Source of the DNA: Zychaea mexicana | Lineage: Eukaryota; Mucoromycota; Mucoromycetes; Mucorales; Lichtheimiaceae | Assembly (NCBI RefSeq): GCF_025766255.1 | Contig: NW_026516690.1 | Coordinates: 186,001-250,000 of the forward strand | Direction: 5' to 3' | Length of the DNA: 64,000 nt | In this document: in pieces, positions 1 through 11,368 of the stretch | Layout: every line of letters begins with the position of its first letter | Numbering within the stretch: position 1 is the stretch's first letter | The notes under the pieces: generated by a model | The model's database searches: none | What the model was told of the DNA's origin: nothing | What the model saw: only the letters and a program-made list of their open reading frames with translations | Made by a program: the position numbers and the translations under genes

Positions 1-2049
1 CGATATCATGTGCAAAAATGCTGCATAAACGGGTCGTTTCTCCTTTAAAGCAGTCTCGGCATCAAGTAAAAGAGCGGGCTTCATGTGTCGTAACTGGGCA
101 TCTCTTAATTCGGAGTGATAGATCGATGTAATCTCGTATACCGAGGGGAGTTCTACATCGAACTCTTCGTCCAATATCGCAACTGGCCTTCCAAGCTCTG
201 CTGCAATCCACTTGTCCATGACGTAAACTGCGTACCATATTCGACGTCGTAATTCGATTTCGTGTTCTGGTAATAGCCACCGTGTGGAGCTACGATGTAA
301 CCCAAGATCTTGTGCCTTTTCATAAGATTAGCATATTTTGCATTTTCATTTTCGTTGAGAATTCTATAAGCACATACCATACGAATAGCCTAGTAAAATA
401 TTTTTGGTTAGTAAATGTCGCAGTCTCTCTATCAATGGTACGTGCGATTGTATATAACTTACTGTGCCAGTAATAAACCTATTTTTATGGCATAGAATAG
501 ATTGGTTTTAATGAGGCTTGCTGTTTTACTTTTCACGTGTTTCCTTACTCACTACGTACCAGTGAACAGAATCATCGTCGTCATCTTGAGCCATCGACAC
601 AAACATCGAAAGCAGAATAAGCGTTTGCACTGTTGATATTTGGGATCGTTTGTACACCACTTCAAGGATCTTGTTTGCTCTTTCTCGTAAATTATTTCGA
701 ACTGATACGACAGTTTCGCGGCTTACCGTCGTTCCAGTTACGAGATCGTCTTCCATGGATAGAAATTGCGTGGCTACAGCACATATTGCGTAAAGAAGAT
801 ATTCATCGGGCTCGTGTGGATTTTGGAAATAGTACTGTTCCAGAAACGACACCTTGTTGAGAATTGGACAATGTGGATGGATATGATTGAAAAACCTATT
901 GACGTTGTGATTGAAATCAGTAATCGACGACGACTTTGAACAAATATAGCAAAGTCCTTACGCATGGATCATGCAATCGACCAATTCAGGGGTGATCGAT
1001 GGTATATCCTGTAAATAACTGAATCGTAACAGAGCGTGTTTTCCAGCCATCATCGTTGGCATGTGTCGCATTTCTTCGGCTTTAATAATTACATGTTCCG
1101 TGTCATCGTCGTTCACTTTTTGTACAACCCAGTTTGGATGTGATCGGATGCGATGTCGCCAATTCTTTTTGAACAGATGTTGGTCTATCATATGGTATCC
1201 TGCGCTCCCACCGATGTATCGTGTCCGTTCATAATCGCTCAGCTGTAATTGGTTTAAATGCTCCACAAGCTCTAAAGACGGATCTACAGACAAAAGCTCG
1301 CCGCATGTGTGCTTTATCGTAGGCCCTTCTGCTGCATCTAGCGATTTGCAAACATGGTTGAGTGAAGGCGCTGCTCCTGTTCCTGCTGATGTGGTTGAAA
1401 TTTGACTGTTGCTTAAACGGTTTTCATCGATGCAATCTGCCATAAAGTCTTCGCCAACTGGTGGTGGTGAGTTACTCGAACTTCTGCTGCCTGATGAACT
1501 ATCGTGCTGTGTAGGCTGTTGCTGTTGCTGTGGTTGTTGCGGCTGCTCTTGTGGTAATGCTTTATCAGTTGCGGTAGCGCCATTAGTAGTAGAAGCTAAT
1601 CCCTGTACAGTTTCCGTATGGGGCTCCGAACTTTGTGCCTTTTGCAATAACCCTTCAAGCCGTTTTAACCGGCTTTCCAATGTACCGACATAGTTGCGAG
1701 CGTTGGGGCCTCGTTTCTTTTGTTCCACGAGAAACTCGCATTGGACCCCGGCGCTTTGGCACGTATTACATGGTTGAACGACGTCCGCATTACACCGAGT
1801 TTTTCGTTTTCGACATAAATCGCAGCTACGTTTGGCTCGGCTACGTTTGGCTCGAGGAATGTCAGCGCTTGTTTGATCGGCTTCGGTGACATGGGTCGTT
1901 GCAGGTAAAATTAACGGAGCAGAGTATGGTTGTGTCGGTTGTTGCTCTAACTGCTGTGATGCTTGTTGTTGTTGCGAAGCAGCACCAATTATCTGTTGTT
2001 GAGGCGACGGTTGTGCTGTTGATGAGCCATTGATCATGTAGGGATTCAT
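1..2049 (-). CDS. Zn(II)2Cys6 fungal transcription factor (3' end beyond window)
   Basis: A nuclear DNA-binding regulator. The Zn2Cys6 cluster (CDLCRKRKTRC, then CNTCQSAGVQC; spacing C-x2-C-x6-C-x7-C-x2-C-x6-C) lies near residues 76-104, after a Gln-rich N-terminus, and is followed by a short heptad-like linker (TLESRLKRLEGLL). Five exons can be read: 962-2049, 560-895, 463-478, 378-389 and 315 to the left edge. They join into the family's middle homology region, with the segments GTAIRMAQDLGLHR, EIELRRRIWYAVYVMDKW and LGRPVAILDEEFDVELPS. The exons of 16 and 12 nt are required to keep this segment in frame. The start is the first in-frame ATG; an upstream exon is possible. A 15-bp tandem duplication just before the first Cys gives RAKRSRAKRS. 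The target genes cannot be read from sequence. The family call is secure; the ortholog is not assigned. Confidence 0.9.
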
Positions 2050-2543
2050 TGAAAGTTCGAAAACACAGACCGGAGTTGCTTGCTTATTCGAGCAGTTGTT
2101 CGGTTTGTCGGGGTCTATCAAACCGGTGTCCTCCGCATTTCGTTCACATACTCCTTGCTGTCAAATTCTTTATAAAGTATCATGCTTTACTCGAGCAAAT
2201 TTTCTGAGCTCATTTATAAACAGTCATGATCCGTTCAAGTGTAGCACAATGCTTTGAAAGGCTATAACTGATGATGATTTTGTAAATCTGCTTGATAGGA
2301 TTATAATTTCAAGATTTTTCCCCCCCTGCAAAACTTAAGCATACATATTATACGCAAAATGAGATAGATGATAACATAATTACCAAACATTGTGTATAGC
2401 ATCTGTTTGCGTTGTATTCTTTGCTAAATAGAGGTTTCTTTTTCTTCGTCTGCGTACACGATATCTTGCAGTAATAGAAGGAGAGCACGCCGTTTTATCA
2501 GTGATATACGTGGATATATGTATAATACAACAACAGTATACAA
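2050..2543. other. Intergenic
   Basis: This AT-rich stretch lies between the start of the transcription factor and the stop of the cyclase-family gene. It presumably holds the promoter of the former and the 3' UTR of the latter. I see no repeat or RNA gene in it. Confidence 0.6.
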
Positions 2544-3820
2544 TTATTTCAAACAGATAGCATTGGGTGGGGTTGCTACACCTTGGTACTTGTTGAGCGG
2601 AGCACTGGTAAACAAGTATTCATATTGACCATCCTTTGCAGAGTCTTCAGCCAATGCCTCTAAATAGAACATTTCACCCTAATAGAGATATACGAGGTGA
2701 GTATCTGCATTACTAAACGTCAGCTATCATCAACAAGAGCTTTACGTACTATTGGCATTCCGTATGCACCAAGGAATTGAGAGTCTAATTGTTATAGAGA
2801 CATCATTAATACTATTCGTACACAGACACCGAATGCGTCTGTGGTTCATATTTTCTTACTTACGGCACGAGTTACTCCAGTCCAAAACCGGGAATGATTC
2901 GAATGCTACGGCATCGGAAGCAACTGCCGAGAACCGATTGTTCCAAATCCATCGATAGGTCTCTTCGCATGCCTTTACACCGATGCACTGCGGCTTTGCA
3001 AGATCCATCAATTCAGGGAGCTTTTCACCTTCTTTCTCATAAACGCCCATCCAACCAGTTCTCACGAGAAGCACATCGCCGGGCTCGAAAGTTATGCCTT
3101 GGTCCTTTGCCACTTGGTCCAATTCATCAACTGTGTATTCATGCCGTGTTAAAGGGTTGATGGTTTTGCCTTGCTTTTCTGCCCATCGAGCATAGTCCAA
3201 CAACACAGCACGACCAGCAATGCCACGACGTGCCATATGGTGGATTCCGAGACGATCAGTTGCATCAGGTCCAGGAGTAATGTCAGAGATTGGAACGTTG
3301 TTATAAAAGATATTTGTGTCGGCGTGGCATACATGTCGAAGACCGTCCCATTGGGACGACGATTGGGTATTAAAGTTGTCATAAACGTCATCAAATCGCT
3401 TGCCTTCAGGCAAACGGCTGCGAATATTGTGCTGGATCTTTGTGCGATTGAAAAGTGGTGGATTCTGCGATACATAATGTATGTCAGCGTTCAGAAGGGG
3501 AAGAAGTACCCCAATCGTGAAGAGTACTTACAGGGTTTTCCAAGTTCCAGTTCAATGAAAATACAGCACCACGACGCACATACTTCTGTGCAGCCTATCC
3601 AGCATTTCCTTTCATTAACGTCGATTACATCGTTGTCAGATTTTAATCTCTCTTTAACGAGAAGCCCTTTGCCTATTTCCTTTACCTTTGCGACGCGCTC
3701 TTCGGTCAAAAGATTTAAAGTTCCAAGATCATCGTCTTCGCCCCAAACACCCCAGGCTGTCTTGGGTGGATACTTTGGATCGATTGGAAGTTCATCATAC
3801 AAGGGCAGCTTCTTGGTCAT
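2544..3820 (-). CDS. Cyclase-family (kynurenine formamidase-like fold) hydrolase
   Basis: A predicted metal-dependent amidohydrolase/cyclase-family protein; substrate unknown. Five exons (3686-3820, 3532-3594, 2864-3464, 2750-2784, 2544-2678) join with consistent phases into about 322 residues. Readable family blocks are PPKTAWGVWGEDDDLGTLN at the N-terminus, RRGAVFSLNWNLENPNPP, SQWDGLRHVCH, TPGPDATDRLGIHHMARRG, GDVLLVRTGWM, FSAVASDAVAFES and AYGMPIGEMFYLEAL. The classical bacterial motif HxGTHxDxPxH is represented by SSQWDGLRH, so the first His ligands are replaced and Asp and the last His remain. From memory this QWDGLRH form is usual in a fungal and actinobacterial branch. No signal peptide is evident, so it is probably cytosolic. 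Confidence 0.85.
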
Positions 3821-5572
3821 CTTTATAATTCCGGTTTTCTGTCAGAAAGATATGTTTCAAAGGAAAAGAAGAAAAACGAGAAAGAGCTTTCATTGTTTTT
3901 TTTTCTGCTTGAGCAGAATAATGCTGTAATCTTCTCAGGTTAGGTGATACGCTTTCCCACAGTCCCCACCTCTTACTATTTTCCGTAGATGTACACGCAC
4001 CGTCGACGCACTACGACACTTGTGTAAGTGTGTGTGCGTGTGATTTTAAACGCGTTATCGTGGAACATAGTAACACTTTTCAGCGCGACATAGTCCTTTT
4101 AGAGTATGTATTTACTCTTTCAGCATGATGACCGTATCGAGCTTTATTACTAAATCCAGTAATTAAAGCGTGGAATTTGCTTTCCACGCCAGACGTAGCG
4201 TTGTAGTAGGGATCTGAGAAGCTCCAATGTGATTAACCTTATTCTAGTTATATAAGGAACCGGCTGATGTGAAAGATTACCATACAATATATTTTCATAA
4301 AGTGTCGGCAAGAAAACTGTGTCGTTACAAAGGGTCACTTTGAAACGAATCGTACTTTGTATAAGTTGTTTTCACGCCTACTACTGTATATCAATTAATC
4401 AAAGTTTTCTTAATCTTCAATTGTTTATATTGTTGGATATGTTCAAACCTTTATCCAAGTGCAGTATTCATCATTTCGCAAATATTTTTTTGTAGCACGC
4501 AAGGTACACACTCGCATTATTGTCCAAAATGCCGTGTGCATGCTCCAGTTTTGATTCATGCTGTAGCTTCGTCATAGTGGCTCATTTTAAATGCAGCAAA
4601 TCAAAAGGATCGTTTTTTTTTGGATGCTTGCAAGACAAATTAATAGATGTCGTTGTGATAAGCGTGAAAGCGCGTAGACTCTTGTAGCTTTGATAATTGC
4701 TTTTTTCGTCTTGGAGCTTCAATCGATATTATACATACTGTACAACGAAGAGGTTGTCCGACGTTTATGACATTTTACTGTATATCCATCTATGAAAGAA
4801 CATCTACTATGTACATAGAATTTACGAAAACCTGTTATGCTAGCTATACATTGCTCACAATATAATTGAGGAATCGACGGTACTGTATGTATATATTTCC
4901 GTGCTTTTTCATAAGCAGAGTATTAGGAGAAACGTAATGTTGTTTAAGTATCACTTTTGGGCACTTGCGATTCCTCAAAGAACCCTAATTGTGTATCCCA
5001 TAATAACGCTGACGTATACCGTATCCTGCAAGAATAAGTATCCGCTCATCGTCCTAATATCAGAGATTTGAATTCCAAAAATTAAACGGCGGACAGCCTC
5101 AATATGCTTGCAGACAAGAAGTTATTTGTGTAAAGTACTAAAGTGTTGTCCACTTAAGTTCTGACTTGAACTTCAACAGGATTCCGTTGTTGTCAGTTTC
5201 TGTGTAAATCAATTAAGACAATGCTCATGATCGAACGCGTTAGTGTGTGACATAAAGCTTTTTAATACACGTAGCGGTATACACTTAAAAAAAGATGTGC
5301 TTCGCCTCTCGTTGTTGGTGGCTGATTAATTTTGCGCCTAGCATCAGTAAGAATCGGTGCTATGCGTATAAAAGATAGACTGTCTGACGCATGTAAGAAT
5401 AAGCCATACTGTATATAAATTACTTGTAGCAAATAGTCTAATGGCAATTATACAGTATATTTAAAAGCGTGATGATTTGGTTTCTATCTATAATTTGTCT
5501 TATTAAATGATAAGGAGATCATTCGTAGTAGTCAAATACTATGATATATATACAATGTTGATCGTGCTTGAC
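3821..5572. other. Intergenic, 1.75 kb
   Basis: An AT-rich region between the start of the cyclase-family gene and the stop of the permease. It has a short GT-rich run near 4021-4042. All frames are broken and I recognise no mobile element or RNA gene. Confidence 0.6.
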
Positions 5573-8300
5573 TTATTGCTCGGTCATGCTACTGATCTCT
5601 TCTCCCTGCATAGGTCCCTTATAATTTTTGCGTCCAGTGATAATCCAGAATATTGTTGACAAGATTAATGTTCCGCCAATCATTACGCTTGCCCAGTTCA
5701 TAGACTTTACACTGACGGGGTGTGTAGATGGAATACACAAAATCACACCAAAAAACAAAACCCAGGAAATGGCTACGCAGTTTACAGGTATGCTATATTT
5801 ACCCAGGTTGAAAGGGCCGCGCGGAAGTGGATGGCGTTTCCAAATCAGGCGGCACATGAACGGAAAACCTAGTATACCATAACAATGTTTTTGCGCGTTA
5901 TATTTTTAGCCTAATATGAGAGTCTTCGCTGGCTTGTTATCGTTGATACATCTTCTTGTCTACTACTTACCGTATGCAAAATTTATGCAAATCACGGCAG
6001 TACTCATAATGGCCGACCAATAATCAGGGCTGCCAAAAGACTGATTATTTTAGAAAAGCGAGAGGTTAGCATATGCACACTCTTTAATTCGCTACTGCAT
6101 AATAATGTTTACACGATACAGATTAAAATGAAACACATTACCGGCATGATTGCAATAATACAAACCAGAGTCTCCAAAAGGAGAATGCGCAACGGAGATT
6201 CGCTTTTTCCATGAAGCTTGTACCAGAATTCATGTTGAGGCTTAATGTGATATTGTTAGCACTACAATTAATATACAACTTCTTCATAATTAATGAAGAG
6301 AGCTTTTCTACTACAAAGAACATACCACAGCATGATCTCTTGCCATAGCCCAAAGCATCTGTGATGCGGCAACCATATTATTAGCAACTGCAGCGAACTG
6401 GCTGACGGCGAGGATAATCATCAAAAAGGCAGCGACAGGTCCATTCGTTGCTTGAACAAACAGTGTAGCAACTGGAAACGGAGAATCCAACAATGCATCC
6501 ATATCTTGGATGCAAAATAGCACCACTACGCTTACAACAAGAGCCTGTACAATGGCCCCAATAACGCCTATGATAATGCCACGGGGTCCAGTCCGGTCAG
6601 CGTTCTTGCTTCCTTCAGCGATCTGAGCACTTTATCATTTTTCAATTAGCAACAGTTAAAAATCATTGTTCCTGTACACAATCACATTAATCTTACCCGT
6701 TTTCATATCCAATCTATTAATACAGCACATTCAATTGATTTAGTATTTACTACGTACTCATCGGGGAACACGTTCTCTTTGGTGTTAAAATGCAATAAGA
6801 ATATATTACCAAAACCCATCCTGCCTGCAAGAGACCTAACAAAAAAGCAAGCCCAGGACTATTGTATCCTGTAAGATCATGCAGCGAGGTAAATACCCAA
6901 TCAGCCGGTGGATGTGAAGGTGCCATTACAAGGAGGACGATTATAACAACGACTGTGCCAATCAGCACCCAGTATACTGACCATAAAAAAATTAAGGTGA
7001 AACTTAGAAAGACCAACTTTTGTTTGTTACTTTCCAGGAAAACCTATACGATACTTACTTGTGAACACATTAAGATATCCACTGAAACGTATGCCTTGGT
7101 AACAATACGCTACAGCAAAGAGAAGGATTGCCACGTAAACTCCAATGGTGGCGCCTTGTGCTGTTATTTCTCGTGTCGGGTCATTGATAAGTACATTGGC
7201 AATAGCTGTTAACGAAATTGCCAATGAAGTTAATATATTTATGGCTACGAATCAATAGTGGAACTGGGATTCAAAAGGCAGATGTCAATGAAATTTGAAA
7301 GGCATGTATACTTACAAATGATATATTGCGCCATTGTGTATGCAGCAGTCATAAGTGTTGCTAAAGCACCCGCAAGAAAGATATAACCACAGTTCCAAGC
7401 CATGACTACATTAAACCTGTACAATAAATTAAATGCACGACATCCAACCGAACGATGACTAAGGCACCTCTTTAAATGCCTTCCGAGCCGCTTACATGGT
7501 CCCCATTTCTTGTTACTTAACAAATAGCACCAAGAGTAGACTCCACCGTTTACAGGATATGCTAAAAAGATTGATTAATGTATTTATGTTAGAGAAGAAC
7601 AGACACATTATACATGAGATGCTTACACGAGAAAGCTTCTGCCATCCCAAGGGCAATGCAGAGCACAAAAGGAGCTAAGACGACCTAGTTGTTTATGAGA
7701 AGGAGCGGATCATGCAAAACCATGTGAATAATCTTTCCTGTGCTCAAGTCCGAGTCAATGCTTTTCATGCTGTTTCAAACTTACATAGCCCCAGAACTGT
7801 GACATTGGTCCACCGGCTTTCATGGTCTGTGAAAGACCTACGAGACTAATAGATCGTAATAGAATAATGATGATGTATTGATTCTCTGAGCTCAGTGAAA
7901 TGCAGATCAAAGGGAAGCGATGCCATGCTCATCTATGGCTGTGGTACTTTTAGAAGCTCTTTATCTTCTTTTTATCTCACCTGTTGGGCAGAACAGCTAT
8001 CGTTGCAAAGGCAAAACCTGCTTGAACAAATAATCCAACTTCTCGCTTGAACTCTTGTTTATATCCAAGTTCTTGAAGCCTTTTCTCATCATTATCCACA
8101 ATAATGCTACCCGTCTGTTCCTCTTGACCCAGCTAAACAATTTTATATAAAGAGAGATACAGTGTATTAGAAAAAATATAAATAAAGAGATCAATTTCGT
8201 TTTAAGATATCAGGGAGGACTTGCTCGTAAAAATTATAAAGTACACATTTCATACGTCGTTAATTGTTGATTGCTTTTCTGATTGTTTATCTGTGGTCAT
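5573..8300 (-). CDS. APC-superfamily amino acid/GABA/choline-type permease
   Basis: A multi-pass plasma or vacuolar membrane transporter of the amino acid-polyamine-organocation superfamily. At least 13 exons are readable: 8256-8300, 7981-8132, 7785-7845, 7627-7684, 7496-7561, 7316-7416, 7059-7244, 6810-6976, 6697-6713, 6326-6629, 6142-6240, 5971-6040 and 5573-5868, about 540 residues in all. Family blocks are LQELGYKQEFKREVG before TM1, YPVNGGVYSWCYLLSNKKWG, the junction GYENGAQIAEGSKNADRTGP created by the 17-nt exon, GPVAAFLMIILAVSQFAAVA, and RGPFNLGKYSIPVN near the C-terminus. The exon 5/6 junction (about 7417-7495) does not keep frame with simple GT-AG boundaries. A small exon or a different boundary is probably missing there. 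It resembles fungal GABA permease/choline transporter homologues; substrate unproven. Confidence 0.88.
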
Positions 8301-10344
8301 TTTTTACGTTGCGTAGCTGTGCTGCTATAGGACTGCAGTACAGTATTGTGTAGCTCTTTACGTTTTGTATTTAAAATTCAAAAAGGAATCACTTTCTCCT
8401 TTATATTCCATACAATGATAATTTATTTATATCACAAGCTCATGAAACTGTTTGACTGCCGAGAAATGCACGTATCTGCAAGTGATGACCCCTTATGCTT
8501 TTCCTCCATTCTGATCACTCGCAGTTGGACCCAGTTACGTAGTTTCTCAGCAGAAAGGTCTACGCAGCATGCCCCCAACTCTCGATTCACCACCCCCCTT
8601 AAAGTGGCAATAACACAGACTGAATCATATATGCCGCGGCATATAACAGTTCTATGTAGTATGCACCTGCAACATCGTTCACCAACGTATGTTGCTTTAA
8701 AGAAAAAACAAAGAAGCACCGATCCTTTCCATTAATATTTTGACATTGATATTACATGGCACAAAAAATGAAGACGATAACCCTTTGATATTATTGGTTT
8801 TCTAAACTGGGACGTATAATAAATACTGATTGCGAGGAGTATTATCAAAGATAATGTAGCTCTTTCTTCATTATACGTAATGTATGCACGGCCTTGTTAT
8901 TTTGATAGGAAAGCGTTAGCTAACGTTATTGATACAGCGTACATTAATATGCTGCCGCTGATGCGCCTCTTGCTATATATAGACACGATTACGTAGCAAG
9001 CTGAGGCTATCTATGTGTATATGTACATACTATGTTTAAAAAATCGATGTTGTCATTTGTTACTGCTATCAAGTGGTGAAAAGGGTTATATGCTCGACGT
9101 TGCCGTCTACAGCGTTCTTGTAACTTTGAAGACCTCTAAGGCTCTCGAATTTATCAAAAGGCAGCAGTCGCTTTAATAAAGAGATGGAAGGCAGTTGATG
9201 AAGCGCTGCTGCTTTTACAACACAAGACAGATGTGTGCATACGGTTATTTGCCAGATAGCAGGTAAGAGTGAAATGAAAAAGATAAGGTTGTCAGCATAG
9301 GTTTGACTTTTAAGATAAATATATACCAATATCTGAAGCAATGTATGCTATGCGTGCTCTAGCCGGTAATGATGATAGTGCAAGGAAAACGATTATATAT
9401 TTGGATTGAGTGCTTCCAACTTTCGAGGCCAGGGTCATAATGAATTGAATATAACAAATGTTAACTTACCGAGAATTCAACCAAAAAACCATGCCAAGCA
9501 ATTTTTTGCGTTTTATTACGCAATCTAGATTTTAGTCCTTACTGCAAAAGACAAGCTGTGAACAGCATTTTATTGAAAGCTATGATTCTCATACGATTCC
9601 TTATGCAAGTTTGTAAGAAGTCATGTCAAACTTGTCGTGATACTCGCATTTTCCAGTTGAAGCTCGAATGGTATGTTATGGTATCTAAGTTATCATTTCA
9701 TTTCGGTTCCACTTGATATTGGTTTTTACCAAGGCAAACAAAATTCAGACACAAATCAGCTGATAGATTTGCAAAATGTATTAGCTTTGCGCAGTTCCTC
9801 GCAAAAGCCAGATCGATCAAGGAGACCTAGAGCAAGTTCACCCGTGCCACGGAGACCGTGTAAAAGCAAGCACCTTTCTTTCTGGGCCTGTTAGTACTGC
9901 AGCAACAAGAAAATGGTACTCTTAAAAGTCATTGACGCAAGCGATGACTGAACAGGTGCCGACAGGTTGCGCTTGGCTTTGTAAAAGTTAGAGTAAGAAG
10001 AGTTCCTTGGAAAAATAGTCTAGGAGCGTCATTGGACCGTAGATCAGGGTAAAGAGAGAAGCGTGGATTTAAACAAAAAAAAAGAGAGGAGGGCAAGCAC
10101 GTTGTCTTAAATATTGACAGCTATTAGTGTGTTTCCTCTACAATATACCAAACGTGTTCGTATCACCGCTTATTTTAGGAATCAATGTATACGCTTTGAA
10201 GAAGATGTTTTTTCTCGGTTTACTGTGATTGTCGATTTTGGACGAGACGCAGCACTGGTCTTGAGATCGAAAAGTAGAGGAACGGTTCATGTGTGTGCAT
10301 GATAAAGCTCTTACAAACGTAGCAGTATGATATATTGAGGAAAG
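8301..10344. other. Intergenic, gene-poor
   Basis: AT-rich DNA upstream of the permease start. Only short ORFs without family features occur (for example 8432-8719 on the minus strand), and no convincing exons or repeats. Confidence 0.55.
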
Positions 10345-10530
10345 TACAGTGGTTCCCCGTTTAATTTCATTCTCAATAAGGTAAACCCTCAGTTATTTCA
10401 ACTTTTTTTCTACACCCACTTTAAGCATATAACACTGCTTGAATCACGCTCTTTTTGTGTCAACCATCAGTAGTTTCAACACTTTTTAGACCCCCCCCTT
10501 TGAGATTGAATTAAACGGGGAACCACTGTA
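10345..10530. mobile_element. MITE A, pogo/Tc1-like (TA target, CAGT ends)
   Basis: A 186-bp non-coding element with terminal inverted repeats. The left end reads TACAGTGGTTCCCCGTTTAA and the right end is its exact reverse complement. Similarity continues imperfectly inward (TTTCATTCTCAA against TTCAATCTCAA). The outermost TA is the expected target duplication of Tc1/mariner/pogo transposases. There is no coding capacity, so it would be mobilised in trans. Family assignment rests on the CAGT ends and TA alone. Confidence 0.85.
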
Positions 10531-11368
10531 CGTGTGGTTATCGGCTGGTTGTTGATGATGTATGACTAAGTTGAGCAGAAAACTAATTTCAAAGCCGTGT
10601 AATGGTGTGCATATTAAAAAGACGTTAAAAAGGTTGTACTCTGCTCGCTATCATACAGAAGCAAAGCATACACATTGTGGTGATTTTCTTATTGAGGAAG
10701 AATACTGATGGCTTGATATATGAGAAGAATACGAATGGTGGTACTCTTCAAAGACGTTCGATTGGTTACTGCGATCCACAGTTGCTAAGTAATGTTTAAT
10801 CAAATGTCTATGAAAAGCAAAGCAAATTGATCAGCTAGTACGTGCAGATGCAGGAAAGAAACGGAACTGCATGGTTTTGTACATATGCAGCGATATGCCT
10901 GCCATATTGATCCAGACTGCCACAGCTTTGGACTTTAGCTTTTTTATGTCCTCTTGTGAAATACGAGTTATCATTTAGGATGGAACTTATGGAGGAAACA
11001 GTATGTAGCAGACACTCCTTCCACTGTTACATTTGTAATATTCCAATAACATTAGTAACATGATAATAAAAGCAACGATGCAAAGTTGATCAGTTGATAA
11101 CCTAATGAAGGATGACATGAAAATGTCTAACGGGATAAGCATTGAAAATTGCTTTGTTTTTAAATTGCTTTGTTTTTAAATTGCTTTTTTAATGGAATGC
11201 AGTTCTACTGAATGTATACAATAATATAATGGGGTTTAATCAGGAAGTGTTCATACAACCTGATGCGTTAGAGTTTCGACAAGTACAGTTATTTGCGAGC
11301 AATATGTGATGAATTATGCGTATTGAAAAAAAAAATTGAAATAGAGGAAACACGAAAAAAAAGACGAC
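10531..11368. other. Intergenic between MITE A and NOP2 3' end
   Basis: AT-rich sequence without convincing ORFs. It includes a short tandem repeat (separate entry) and the 3' flank of NOP2. Confidence 0.5.
11146..11190. repeat. Tandem repeat, 16-bp unit, about 2.8 copies
   Basis: The unit AAATTGCTTTGTTTTT is repeated in direct tandem, with the last copy partial. It lies about 180 bp beyond the NOP2 stop codon. No function is implied. Confidence 0.8.
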
